In this document: positions 1 through 5,416 of the stretch, piece after piece
Layout: each line of letters starts with the position of its first letter
Position numbering within the stretch: position 1 is the first letter of the stretch
DNA from: Patescibacteria group bacterium
Lineage (GTDB): Bacteria; Patescibacteriota; Minisyncoccia; JAHISW01; Tagabacteraceae
NCBI GenBank assembly: GCA_018817995.1
Contig: JAHISW010000072.1
Location: forward strand, 1-17,250
Direction of reading: 5' to 3'
Length of the DNA: 17,250 bases
The notes under the pieces: model-generated
Database searches by the model: none
Seen by the model: only the letters and a program-made list of their open reading frames with translations
What the model was told of the DNA's origin: nothing
Made by a program: the position numbers and the translations under genes

Positions 1-17
1 AACTCCTGTCCCCGGCA
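1..17 (+). tRNA. 3' end of a truncated tRNA (partial)
   Basis: The first bases can be read as the end of a T loop (AACT), the 3' half of a T stem (CCTGT), the 3' acceptor strand CCCCGGC and a discriminator A. A 5' acceptor strand of GCCGGGG, as in many tRNA-Leu genes, would lie left of the window. No CCA is encoded, as for the tRNA-Gly 30 bp downstream. The body is missing, so the amino acid cannot be assigned. Confidence 0.4.
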
Positions 18-24
18 CAAGACA

Positions 25-42
25 CCACGCCATCCGACGTGG
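25..42 (+). other. short hairpin between the two tRNAs
   Basis: CCACG (25-29) can pair with CGTGG (38-42) across an 8-nt loop. It sits in the spacer between the partial tRNA and tRNA-Gly and has no T-tract, so a processing-spacer hairpin is more likely than a terminator. Confidence 0.3.
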
Positions 43-47
43 CACAA

Positions 48-118
48 GCGGGATTAGTTTAGTGGCAAAATACGACCTTGCCAAGGTTGAGACACGAGTT
101 CGATTCTCGTATCCCGCA
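48..118 (+). tRNA. tRNA-Gly (anticodon GCC)
   Basis: This is a complete cloverleaf. Acceptor GCGGGAT (48-54) pairs with ATCCCGC (111-117). The anticodon stem CGACC/GGTTG (73-77/85-89) encloses the loop TTGCCAA with anticodon GCC at 80-82. The T arm ACGAG/CTCGT (94-98/106-110) encloses loop TTCGATT. The discriminator is A118 and CCA is not encoded, so a CCA-adding enzyme is required. GCC reads the GGC and GGU glycine codons. With the partial tRNA on its left it suggests a tRNA cluster. Confidence 0.95.
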
Positions 119-206
119 CAGAATACAACTTTTAGCGCTTCATCAACGCTTAGAACATTTAGATTTCAACGTCTCCGCGGGTTCTAACATAAAATCATAA
201 AAATAA

Positions 207-398
207 TTTTTAAGCTACATTCATCAGGATGGTTGTGACACAAAAAATGGTAGTTTTGAGGTCGATTTTTCTAGTGTAGATTGTATATTGAGCAGTGTTA
301 TGAATATTGTTCCAAAGCATCAAAATGAGAATAGAAATGCGTCTAGCTTTTTGGCTCTTTCGCTAAGATTTGCCGAAGAATATTTTAATGAACAATGA
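207..398 (+). pseudogene. coding-like fragment, ~63 codons, no clear start
   Basis: This frame is open from just after a TAA at 204-206 to the TGA at 396-398 and has a protein-like composition (C-terminus ending in LRFAEEYFNEQ). It has no good start: the only standard starts are TTG at 288 and ATG at 300, which would leave about 32-36 residues and discard a coding-looking upstream part. I read it as a gene with its 5' end lost or frameshifted, or less likely a gene with a rare start. Its stop overlaps the next small frame as ATGA. I do not recognise the family. Confidence 0.4.
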
Positions 399-517
399 AC
401 TGCGAGTCAAATCTTAGAAAACAATTAGAAAAACTGCGGAAACCCATAAATGCCTTTGAAGAACATTCTAGGAAGAGTGATTCGACTCTCTCAATTCAGG
501 ACGAAGGAATCGTTTAA
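395..517 (+). CDS. hypothetical 40-aa protein, coupled to the preceding fragment
   Basis: An ATG at 395 overlaps the preceding stop in an ATGA junction, the usual sign of translational coupling. The frame encodes 40 residues, charged and mostly polar (Lys/Glu/Arg-rich, with the stretch LRKQLEKLRKP), and stops at TAA 515-517. It is predicted soluble, with no membrane segment and no known motif. Support rests on the junction and the composition, and it may be a decayed remnant like its neighbour. Confidence 0.4.
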   Translation: MNCESNLRKQLEKLRKPINAFEEHSRKSDSTLSIQDEGIV

Positions 518-817
518 AATATCCTTTGCAAAGATCATAAACCATTCTCTATCAACGTCTTACTGCGTTTCTAAAGCGTTGTAGATTATCATTCACGGAA
601 TTAAACAGTGCCAAAATCGAGGTTCTAACCCCAGTACTATAACTCGTTTTACTCGTTAAGTACGGGGCATGCCTATTCCCCCAAAGTGCACAAGAATTTA
701 CAATCTCCTGTCAACGATGACAGGTTCGTAGAATCGAACTTATTTTTTAATAATGTTTACAAAAGCTTAAAATGGTCTATCATAAAAGTTAAACAAAGTA
801 TTTTGAAAGGAGAAAAA
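518..817 (+). promoter_or_regulatory. gene-free region with a structured leader upstream of the duplicated-domain gene
   Basis: No convincing coding frame. It contains several structures in series. A long imperfect hairpin (629-667) pairs CCCC/GGGG, GTACT/AGTAC and TAAC/GTTA with two bulged A's. A 31-bp element (667-697) recurs upstream of the next gene. A perfect 7-bp hairpin has arms CCTGTCA (707-713) and TGACAGG (718-724). A second hairpin GTTCG/CGAAC (724-728/735-739) is followed by a T-rich run from 740. The last hairpin plus T-run could act as an attenuator in the leader of the gene starting at 818, or as the terminator of a short upstream transcript. Confidence 0.4.
667..697 (+). repeat. 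31-bp upstream element, copy 1
   Basis: This shares 26 of 31 bases with 1549-1579, including an identical core AAAGTGCACAA. Both copies lie about 150-160 bp upstream of a Shine-Dalgarno-led gene (starts at 818 and 1711), which favours a shared cis element over a random duplication. Confidence 0.55.
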
Positions 818-1414
818 ATGGGCGAAGAAATGACAAATGGTGAATTTTTTGAAATTTTGGAAGCTTGGGCAGGAGAGTATTATACAGAAGCTATTGATTT
901 GGTTTTTGGAAATAATTTGCCCATGAACGATCTGAACAAAGTTGATGCTGACGGTATGTTTAAAAAAAATTTTCTTGATTCCTGTCAAAGATTTACAGAG
1001 GCAGTAATCGTTGATTTTATAAATTTTATTTGCGCAAGTTGGGGTGGGGACAGAGGCCTATACACTCATTGTCTATCAAAAGAACGCTATAAAAACAAAA
1101 AAAGAAACATCTACAAAGGAAAACCAAAAGGTATACACGGAAGTGATTTTTTAGCGATTTTGGCATCCATGGCCGGTGATTATCATAGAGAATGTTTGGA
1201 GTCAATTGTTAGAAGCAAACACATGAACGATTTGAATGAATCAGATATAGGACTATTAAAAAGAAAACGAGTATTCTTTCAAAAATTTGCTGATGCCATA
1301 TTGGTTGATTTTATTAATTTTATTGGCGCTGAACAATTTGGTATAGATTACGCTATTTATACTAGACATTTGTCCGAAGAATACAAAAAAAACAGAGAAA
1401 AAGAGAAGAAGTAG
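818..1414 (+). CDS. hypothetical protein with a tandemly duplicated ~90-aa domain
   Basis: This encodes 198 aa. The start is the ATG at 818, because AAAGGAG lies 7 nt upstream; a longer in-frame extension to 686 would run through the leader hairpins and the repeated element. The protein is two copies of one domain (about residues 7-95 and 107-196). Both carry the pattern F-x-x-I-L-x-x-x-A-G-(E/D)-Y near the start, MNDLN in the middle, VDFINFI later, and a final YT-x-x-LS-(K/E)-E. The copies have diverged but hold these motifs at matching positions. The domain looks mostly alpha-helical with Lys-rich ends and has no signal peptide or membrane segment, so it is probably cytoplasmic. I do not recognise the family. 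A terminator follows directly, so it is probably monocistronic. Confidence 0.8.
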   Translation: MGEEMTNGEFFEILEAWAGEYYTEAIDLVFGNNLPMNDLNKVDADGMFKKNFLDSCQRFTEAVIVDFINFICASWGGDRGLYTHCLSKERYKNKKRNIYKGKPKGIHGSDFLAILASMAGDYHRECLESIVRSKHMNDLNESDIGLLKRKRVFFQKFADAILVDFINFIGAEQFGIDYAIYTRHLSEEYKKNREKEKK

Positions 1415-1423
1415 TAAAAAACC

Positions 1424-1449
1424 AAAACCGCTCCACAAGGCGGTTTTTT
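1424..1449 (+). terminator. rho-independent terminator of the duplicated-domain gene
   Basis: AACCGC (1426-1431) pairs with GCGGTT (1440-1445) across an 8-nt loop and is followed by a run of T's to 1449. It begins 10 bp after the stop codon. Confidence 0.8.
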
Positions 1450-1451
1450 CA

Positions 1452-1487
1452 TTTGTAAATATTCTTAACGTTGAGAATATTTACAAA
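1452..1487. repeat. 36-bp near-perfect palindrome
   Basis: Arms TTTGTAAATATTCT (1452-1465) and AGAATATTTACAAA (1474-1487) are perfect complements. The centre TAACGTTG adds AAC/GTT and one T-G pair, so the whole 36 bp is symmetric except at one position. No T-tract follows, so it is not a terminator. Its place between the terminator of one gene and the promoter of the next suits a protein-binding operator or a mobile-element end. Confidence 0.7.
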
Positions 1488-1548
1488 GGTAGGTTTTATT
1501 CAAAAAGCCAAAATTTTATTTTCTATCAGCATTTGACGGTTCTCTAGA

Positions 1549-1579
1549 GCGTGGCTGTTCCCCTAAAGTGCACAAAAAT
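1549..1579 (+). repeat. 31-bp upstream element, copy 2
   Basis: Second copy of the 667-697 element, with five mismatches. It ends 27 bp before the -35 of the promoter for the SPFH-like gene. Nothing in it resembles a ribosome-binding site. Confidence 0.55.
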
Positions 1580-1606
1580 AAGGAGTGTAGCGTTAGTTTT
1601 AAAGTC

Positions 1607-1635
1607 TTGACTTTTTTGTTGTTATCTGCTTTAAT
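1607..1635 (+). promoter_or_regulatory. sigma70-type promoter for the SPFH-like gene
   Basis: TTGACT (1607-1612), a 17-bp spacer and TTTAAT (1630-1635). It is followed by an 18-bp hairpin-forming stretch (1626-1643; CTGC and GCAG at the ends, one G-T pair) and GTTTTTA, which could act as an early pause or attenuator. A second TATAAT at 1674-1679 lies closer to the gene but has no good -35. Confidence 0.5.
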
Positions 1636-1710
1636 TAAGGCAGGTTTTTAATGATGCTTCTTTGAAATACGAATATAATAAAGATTTTTTGAAAGAAAGG
1701 AGAGAAGATT

Positions 1711-2766
1711 ATGTTATCAGGACTGATAGTGTTTGGTGTTATTCTTTTAACTGGCGCTATCCTTAAACAAGGATACAGAAAAATAGAGGTAGCAGACCCT
1801 CCCCAGGTCGCCGCAAGAACCCTCTTTGGAAGATTCACGGACAAGGTAGCCCCTTCCGGATGGAATTATTTTTTCCTCTGTGGATGGGTGCAGGGATTTG
1901 TTCCCATCAGCATTAAAACCCAAGATCTAGATCTTCTCCGGCAAGAAGTTCACACTCCGGATCAGGCAAAGTCTGGGATTAGCGGGAAAATATCATGGTT
2001 TTTTAACGAAAAAAGTCCTCGGAAATTTGTCAACGCCGGAAGCTTTGAAGGTATAAATAAAAAACTGGAGAGTATTTGGGAAGGAATAATAAAAGAGTGG
2101 GCTATCGCCACCGAAGAAGGTCCGCAGACTTTTATGGAATTGTTAGGGGCAAACGAGGAAGCGACGGATTTAATTTTGAAATCCATGGTTCGCAATAATC
2201 TTGAAAAAATACCCTCGGATATCCCAACGAATATTTTATTCCGGTATTTTCGCAAACCATTTCCGAAAAAGCCCACCCCATCGCAAACAAAAATATGGGG
2301 AGCAAAATGGCAAAAGTTGGAAAAGATAATACAGGAAGAAATAAAAAGAGGATGCTACTATAGCATTGAAGAGTTAGAAAATCTTGTTAAAAAAAGAAAA
2401 GAAAAAATCAATGGTGTTCGTCAGGGTCATGGAGAATTTGAAAAATCAGAATGGAGTATTACGATTCGGCTCCTAAATATTACCAAGCCGGAACCGCTGG
2501 ACGAAATAGCCAAAGCCATGCAGTTGGAAGCGAAAGAGGCAAGAGAGGCCGCTGCCGAAGAAAAAGAAGTAAATCACTTTCTTAAGATCAGCGACAAATT
2601 AAAAAAGGACGGATCTCGTTCTCGTAAAGATGCGGATGAAATCGTGCAAACGGAGAGAGGTAAAATCAAGAAAGAAATAAAAGAACTGAAGCTGAGTATC
2701 CCTGACGAAACAGTTGAAAAATTCGGAGAAGTGGTTGCCAATATTCTGGCTGGGAGGAAAAAATGA
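1711..2766 (+). CDS. SPFH/band-7-like membrane-associated protein
   Basis: This encodes 351 aa with ATG at 1711 preceded by AAAGGAGAGAAG. Residues about 2-18 form an N-terminal hydrophobic segment. The next ~150 residues look like a diverged SPFH/band-7 domain: a TLFGRF...APSGWNYF stretch, a QDLDLLRQEVHTPD strand pair like the core of the family, and a helix resembling its dimerising part. Residues about 180-245 are a charged insertion, then an LLNITKPEPLDEIAKAMQ segment leads into an Ala/Glu-rich coiled coil, as in stomatins and flotillins. Members scaffold membrane complexes or proteases. The family call is by pattern and moderate; the charged insertion is unusual. It overlaps the next gene by 4 bp (ATGA), so the two products probably act together. 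Confidence 0.65.
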   Translation: MLSGLIVFGVILLTGAILKQGYRKIEVADPPQVAARTLFGRFTDKVAPSGWNYFFLCGWVQGFVPISIKTQDLDLLRQEVHTPDQAKSGISGKISWFFNEKSPRKFVNAGSFEGINKKLESIWEGIIKEWAIATEEGPQTFMELLGANEEATDLILKSMVRNNLEKIPSDIPTNILFRYFRKPFPKKPTPSQTKIWGAKWQKLEKIIQEEIKRGCYYSIEELENLVKKRKEKINGVRQGHGEFEKSEWSITIRLLNITKPEPLDEIAKAMQLEAKEAREAAAEEKEVNHFLKISDKLKKDGSRSRKDADEIVQTERGKIKKEIKELKLSIPDETVEKFGEVVANILAGRKK

Positions 2767-3506
2767 CTGACAAGAAAAAGAAAAACGCGGAAAAAATGCC
2801 CGGATGGACATGGTGGATAATTATTGCCATTGCTCTTGCCATGGGAATTATGACAACAATAATAACCCACAAACCAGCTCCGCCGGCCCCCGTTTCTTTC
2901 TGTCCCATACCAACCGCCCCGACCGAATGCCCGACCGAATGGGTTATGGCTTCTGTGAACGGAGAAAATATCCGAGGGAAAGTGAAGAGAACAGAAACGG
3001 AATTTCTTTTCACTTCCCCCACGGAAATCATAGAGGCATACTCCATGGACGGAAAGGTTTATGAGGGCGAGAATATTTATTTTAGGGTTATCGCCTCTTG
3101 CAGTTCATCTGTTGCTTTGGGATGGAAAGAAGAAGGCGGAAAAAAAATCATCTTCGGACTAACCGGAGTTAGAAAACCGCCATCCGATCCCCTCTCCGGA
3201 GAATGGATTTCATTTTGGGAAAAGTTTCCTGGACATAAGGGAAAGACCGCGCAAAAATGCGGATATTCAAAAGGAAAAATCCTCAAAAAACCCGGAGGTG
3301 GATTTGTTTATAAATACCAATGTCGTGGAGACAACGGCATTGAAGACATGAAACCCATTGGTGGTAACATCTTTGAAGGAAGGTGGAAAGACTTCCACGG
3401 CAATGGCAAAACACATTGGAAATTTATTTTGCCTACCATGGCCATCGGATGGTGGAATGACTATGGCAAGGGAGAAAAAATCCCCGCTATCTTTTTTAGA
3501 AAATAA
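2763..3506 (+). CDS. single-pass membrane protein, unknown extracytoplasmic domain
   Basis: This encodes 247 aa; its ATG overlaps the SPFH-like stop (ATGA), so it is translationally coupled. A lysine-rich N-terminus is followed by one membrane helix (about residues 15-35), a Pro-rich linker (KPAPPAPVSFCPIPTAPTEC), and a ~200-residue Gly-, Trp- and Lys-rich beta-like domain, presumably outside the membrane. Cysteines near 47, 55, 112, 163 and 181 could form disulphides. The C-terminal part is rich in aromatic residues and glycine, as in small beta-sandwich domains. I recognise no family. The coupling suggests a partner of the SPFH-like protein at the membrane. Confidence 0.75.
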   Translation: MTDKKKKNAEKMPGWTWWIIIAIALAMGIMTTIITHKPAPPAPVSFCPIPTAPTECPTEWVMASVNGENIRGKVKRTETEFLFTSPTEIIEAYSMDGKVYEGENIYFRVIASCSSSVALGWKEEGGKKIIFGLTGVRKPPSDPLSGEWISFWEKFPGHKGKTAQKCGYSKGKILKKPGGGFVYKYQCRGDNGIEDMKPIGGNIFEGRWKDFHGNGKTHWKFILPTMAIGWWNDYGKGEKIPAIFFRK

Positions 3507-3516
3507 CCCCGTCTTC

Positions 3517-3542
3517 ACCCCGCCAGGCGGGGCAAGCGGGGT
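3517..3542. repeat. GC-rich inverted repeat after the + strand operon
   Basis: CCCCGC (3518-3523) pairs with GCGGGG (3527-3532) over a 3-nt loop, and a further CGGGGT (3537-3542) can compete for the first arm. It is much richer in GC than its surroundings and is followed by AAAAAA, not T's, so it is not itself a + strand terminator. It may be a small dispersed palindromic repeat. Confidence 0.45.
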
Positions 3543-3550
3543 AAAAAACC

Positions 3551-3579
3551 AAAGACTCCGAGAAACCTCGGAGTCTTTT
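3551..3579. terminator. bidirectional terminator between convergent operons
   Basis: A 12-bp perfect stem (AAAGACTCCGAG at 3551-3562 with its complement at 3567-3578) closes an AAAC loop. T's follow on the + strand, and on the - strand the A-run at 3543-3548 gives a U-tract. It serves the SPFH operon from the left and the pilin operon from the right. Confidence 0.85.
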
Positions 3580-3593
3580 AATTTACGTAATTT

Positions 3594-3610
3594 ACGAGGC
3601 CTAGCCTCGT
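3594..3610 (-). terminator. accessory hairpin at the end of the pilin operon
   Basis: ACGAGGC (3594-3600) pairs with GCCTCGT (3604-3610) over a 3-nt loop, 7 bp past the stop of the last pilin-like gene. On the - strand it is followed by AAATTACG rather than a clean T-tract, so it may only stabilise the mRNA end ahead of the stronger terminator at 3551-3579. Confidence 0.4.
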
Positions 3611-3616
3611 AAGATT

Positions 3617-3988
3617 TTAAGGGAAAGCTTTTGGGGGCCAGTTGCCGGGAATAGGCGGAGGACTTCCCGTTCCAAAAACAGTTTGAAGCAATATTTGAAT
3701 AACGCCCCAGAAAGCGACAAGAAAAAAGATACCGACAAGACCCCATATAATCAGATTTTTTGCTTCTTTTCTTTTTTCCGGATTTCCAGAAGAGGCCGTA
3801 AACCTGACAATACCAAGCAGAAAAAAAACAACAACCAAGGCCATCAAAATAGGCACCGCTGTTCCCACGATTTCAGTAAACTTTTCAAAAATGCCCTTTA
3901 TAGATGTTTCGGCAAAAACAACGCAAGGAAAAAGCGCCCACAAAAAAACTAGAGATAAATGACAAATTTTTCTTGTGAAAATTATCAT
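3617..3988 (-). CDS. type IV secretion pilin-like (VirB2/TrbC-like) protein
   Basis: This encodes 123 aa. I chose the ATG at 3988 because it overlaps the stop of the preceding gene as ATGA and opens a signal peptide (cleavage expected after VVFA); a longer in-frame extension to 4066 would overlap that gene heavily. After cleavage come a short amphipathic region, a membrane helix (IVGTAVPILMALVVVFFLLGIVRF), a charged loop with the family-like GNPEKRKEAKNLI, a second helix, and a Pro-rich tail. This two-helix hairpin with a charged cytoplasmic loop is typical of the VirB2/TrbC-type pilins found in runs in Patescibacteria. It is the last of five such genes, and would be a structural subunit of a surface filament or channel. 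Confidence 0.8.
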   Translation of the reverse strand: MIIFTRKICHLSLVFLWALFPCVVFAETSIKGIFEKFTEIVGTAVPILMALVVVFFLLGIVRFTASSGNPEKRKEAKNLIIWGLVGIFFLVAFWGVIQILLQTVFGTGSPPPIPGNWPPKAFP

Positions 3989-4224
3989 AGACTGGAAATA
4001 AAATTCTGAATAATAGAGATGATGCCCCAGACAGAAAACATAATGAACATACCGGCAATTCCCCATATCAAATGTCTTTTGCCGATAGTCTTTTTTTCTT
4101 CGTTGTCAGCGCTGACGACAAACTCAATCAAACCCCAAAGAAAAATCGCCACGGTTAAAACAAAAAGAAAAATTATAAAGGGCCAAACTCCTTTTTCAAG
4201 AATTTTATTTATTAAGTCTGTCAT
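3985..4224 (-). CDS. short pilin-like two-helix membrane protein without signal peptide
   Basis: This encodes 79 aa. It has the same helix-loop-helix layout as its neighbours: helix about 13-37 with FLWGLIEFVVSA, charged loop DNEEKKTIGKRHL, and helix about 52-75 with FSVWGIISII. It starts directly with the amphipathic helix and lacks a signal peptide, so it resembles a mature pilin-like subunit. The stop overlaps the next start (ATGA), and the upstream gene ends 23 bp before it. Insertion may depend on its own first helix, and it could be a minor subunit of the same structure. Confidence 0.75.
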   Translation of the reverse strand: MTDLINKILEKGVWPFIIFLFVLTVAIFLWGLIEFVVSADNEEKKTIGKRHLIWGIAGMFIMFSVWGIISIIQNFISSL

Positions 4225-4247
4225 GCTCTATAAACAAAAGCGTTTAC

Positions 4248-4604
4248 TTAATTATAAGGAATCTCCACTTCCGGTAGTGTACCTCCTGTATCAACTCCAA
4301 AAGTACCAGCAAACATCTTAACTATTCCCCAAAAAGCAACAAGAACAAAAATTCCTATGAGGCCATATATAATGTACCCTCTTGCAGCTTTTTCTTTTTC
4401 AGCATCGCCTCCTGCCGTAACATATCTCACAATACCCCAAAGAAAAACCGCCACAACCAAAACCATCAAGATCGGGATAATAGAATCTACCAGCTCCTTG
4501 ATTACAATTAAAACATCTCCAAGGTCATTGGTGCTCGCTGCTATTGCCATCATTGGTGTTACAAACAAAGCAATAGGTATTAATCTTAAAATTTTTGATT
4601 TCAT
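4248..4604 (-). CDS. type IV secretion pilin-like (VirB2/TrbC-like) protein
   Basis: This encodes 118 aa with a clear signal peptide (MKSKILRLIP...MMAIAA, cleavage expected before STND). Two membrane helices follow (about 41-60 and 76-97), separated by the charged loop GGDAEKEKAARGYI. The motif FLWGIVRYVTAGGDAEK closely parallels FLLGIVRFTASSGNPEK in the 3617 gene and FLWGLIEFVVSADNEEK in the 3985 gene, so the three are paralogues. It is the most canonical member. A 40-bp gap separates it from the upstream paralogue, and TATAAA lies near the start, so an internal promoter is possible. Confidence 0.85.
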   Translation of the reverse strand: MKSKILRLIPIALFVTPMMAIAASTNDLGDVLIVIKELVDSIIPILMVLVVAVFLWGIVRYVTAGGDAEKEKAARGYIIYGLIGIFVLVAFWGIVKMFAGTFGVDTGGTLPEVEIPYN

Positions 4605-4644
4605 AAATTTTTTATAATTTCACAAATTAATAATATTTCGACCA

Positions 4645-5019
4645 TTATTCTAACCCTTTAACAAAATTAACGACCGCCGTGGATATAACATAAGCTCCAA
4701 GCAAAACAGCTGTTCCCACTATTGTCCACATAAACACCGTCTTGGCTTTTGTAATCTGTTCCTCGCTTCCCCGAGCAGTTACAAATAAATACCCCGACCA
4801 AATTATGAATACAACTGCCAACACTCCCCCTATCTGCATTACCACTTCGGCAATCGCTTTTATAAACGCGTCAAAAGTGTTGTATTTTATAGGATTTTCA
4901 AGACCACCTTCCTTGGCAACAGCCACACCCACACCACACCCCAAAAGGAGCGTTCCCATAATTATAAAACAAAAAGTTGATTTTAACAAAACATTTTTCA
5001 TTTTACTGTGGATAAACAT
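4645..5019 (-). CDS. pilin-like two-helix membrane protein with signal peptide
   Basis: This encodes 124 aa from the ATG at 5019, three bases after the upstream stop. An in-frame ATG at 5001 gives a more usual signal peptide (MKNVLLKSTF...) and may be the true start. The export signal can be cut after VAVA; the LLGC within it is also loosely lipobox-like, so a lipoprotein cannot be excluded. Two membrane helices follow (around IGGVLAVVFIIWSGYLFVTA and TIVGTAVLLGAYVIS), with the charged loop RGSEEQITKAKT between. The spacing fits the VirB2/TrbC-like family, though this copy is more diverged than those at 3617, 3985 and 4248. Confidence 0.8.
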   Translation of the reverse strand: MFIHSKMKNVLLKSTFCFIIMGTLLLGCGVGVAVAKEGGLENPIKYNTFDAFIKAIAEVVMQIGGVLAVVFIIWSGYLFVTARGSEEQITKAKTVFMWTIVGTAVLLGAYVISTAVVNFVKGLE

Positions 5020-5022
5020 GTT

Positions 5023-5415
5023 TTATTTACATGTTGGAAAATTAAACCAGCCACTTAAAAATTTATCATTTATAATATTACCCAATAAATTATTTATAAG
5101 AAGCCATGCGCCATATGAAATAATAATACCCATTATAGCATATTTAAAAATATCTTTCCCCTTTTGTAATTTTGCGGGGTCGCCCACGGCTGTCATTATA
5201 AGTATCCCCGCGACAATCAAGGCCACAACACAAGCGGGCAAAATCAAAATGGTCAATCCAAATTTTATCACTTTGTCAACTAAAGTGACAAAATGACATA
5301 CAGTACAATCCTCCCCACTACACGGAACAAGCCCTGCCGCCGAAACAAAAACAGGCGATGCTAACAAAACAAAAAGAAACGCGCCAAATATTATGTTGCA
5401 TGTTACATGTTTCAT
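5023..5415 (-). CDS. pilin-like two-helix membrane protein with Cys-rich N-terminus
   Basis: This encodes 130 aa. The ATG at 5415 begins one base after the stop of the solute-binding-like gene; a longer in-frame form to 5505 would overlap that gene by about 90 bp. The signal peptide ends at VFVSA. The mature N-terminus has three cysteines close together (PCSGEDCTVCH) and one more sits at the very end (PTCK), so disulphides are likely. Two helices enclose the charged loop GDPAKLQKGKDIF, as in VirB2/TrbC-like pilins. It is the first and most diverged of the five, possibly with a capping or adaptor role. Confidence 0.8.
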   Translation of the reverse strand: MKHVTCNIIFGAFLFVLLASPVFVSAAGLVPCSGEDCTVCHFVTLVDKVIKFGLTILILPACVVALIVAGILIMTAVGDPAKLQKGKDIFKYAIMGIIISYGAWLLINNLLGNIINDKFLSGWFNFPTCK

Positions 5416-5416
5416 G

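Noticed and set aside
120..700. Integron-type attC sites near 150-190 and 620-667
   Set aside because: The GTTCTAA inverted repeats do not match the RYYYAAC/GTTRRRY pattern and no integrase is present.
686..817. N-terminal extension of the duplicated-domain protein back to 686
   Set aside because: It runs through the repeated element and hairpins, and a strong Shine-Dalgarno precedes the ATG at 818.
2574..3046. Long antisense frames opposite the SPFH-like operon
   Set aside because: They are mirror frames of well-supported genes, with no start signals or recognisable domains.
48..3616. Genomic-island attachment at tRNA-Gly
   Set aside because: I found no second copy of the tRNA 3' end in the window and no integrase.
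3989..4066. N-terminal extension of the last pilin-like gene
   Set aside because: It overlaps the preceding gene, while the ATG at 3988 overlaps its stop by ATGA and starts a signal peptide.
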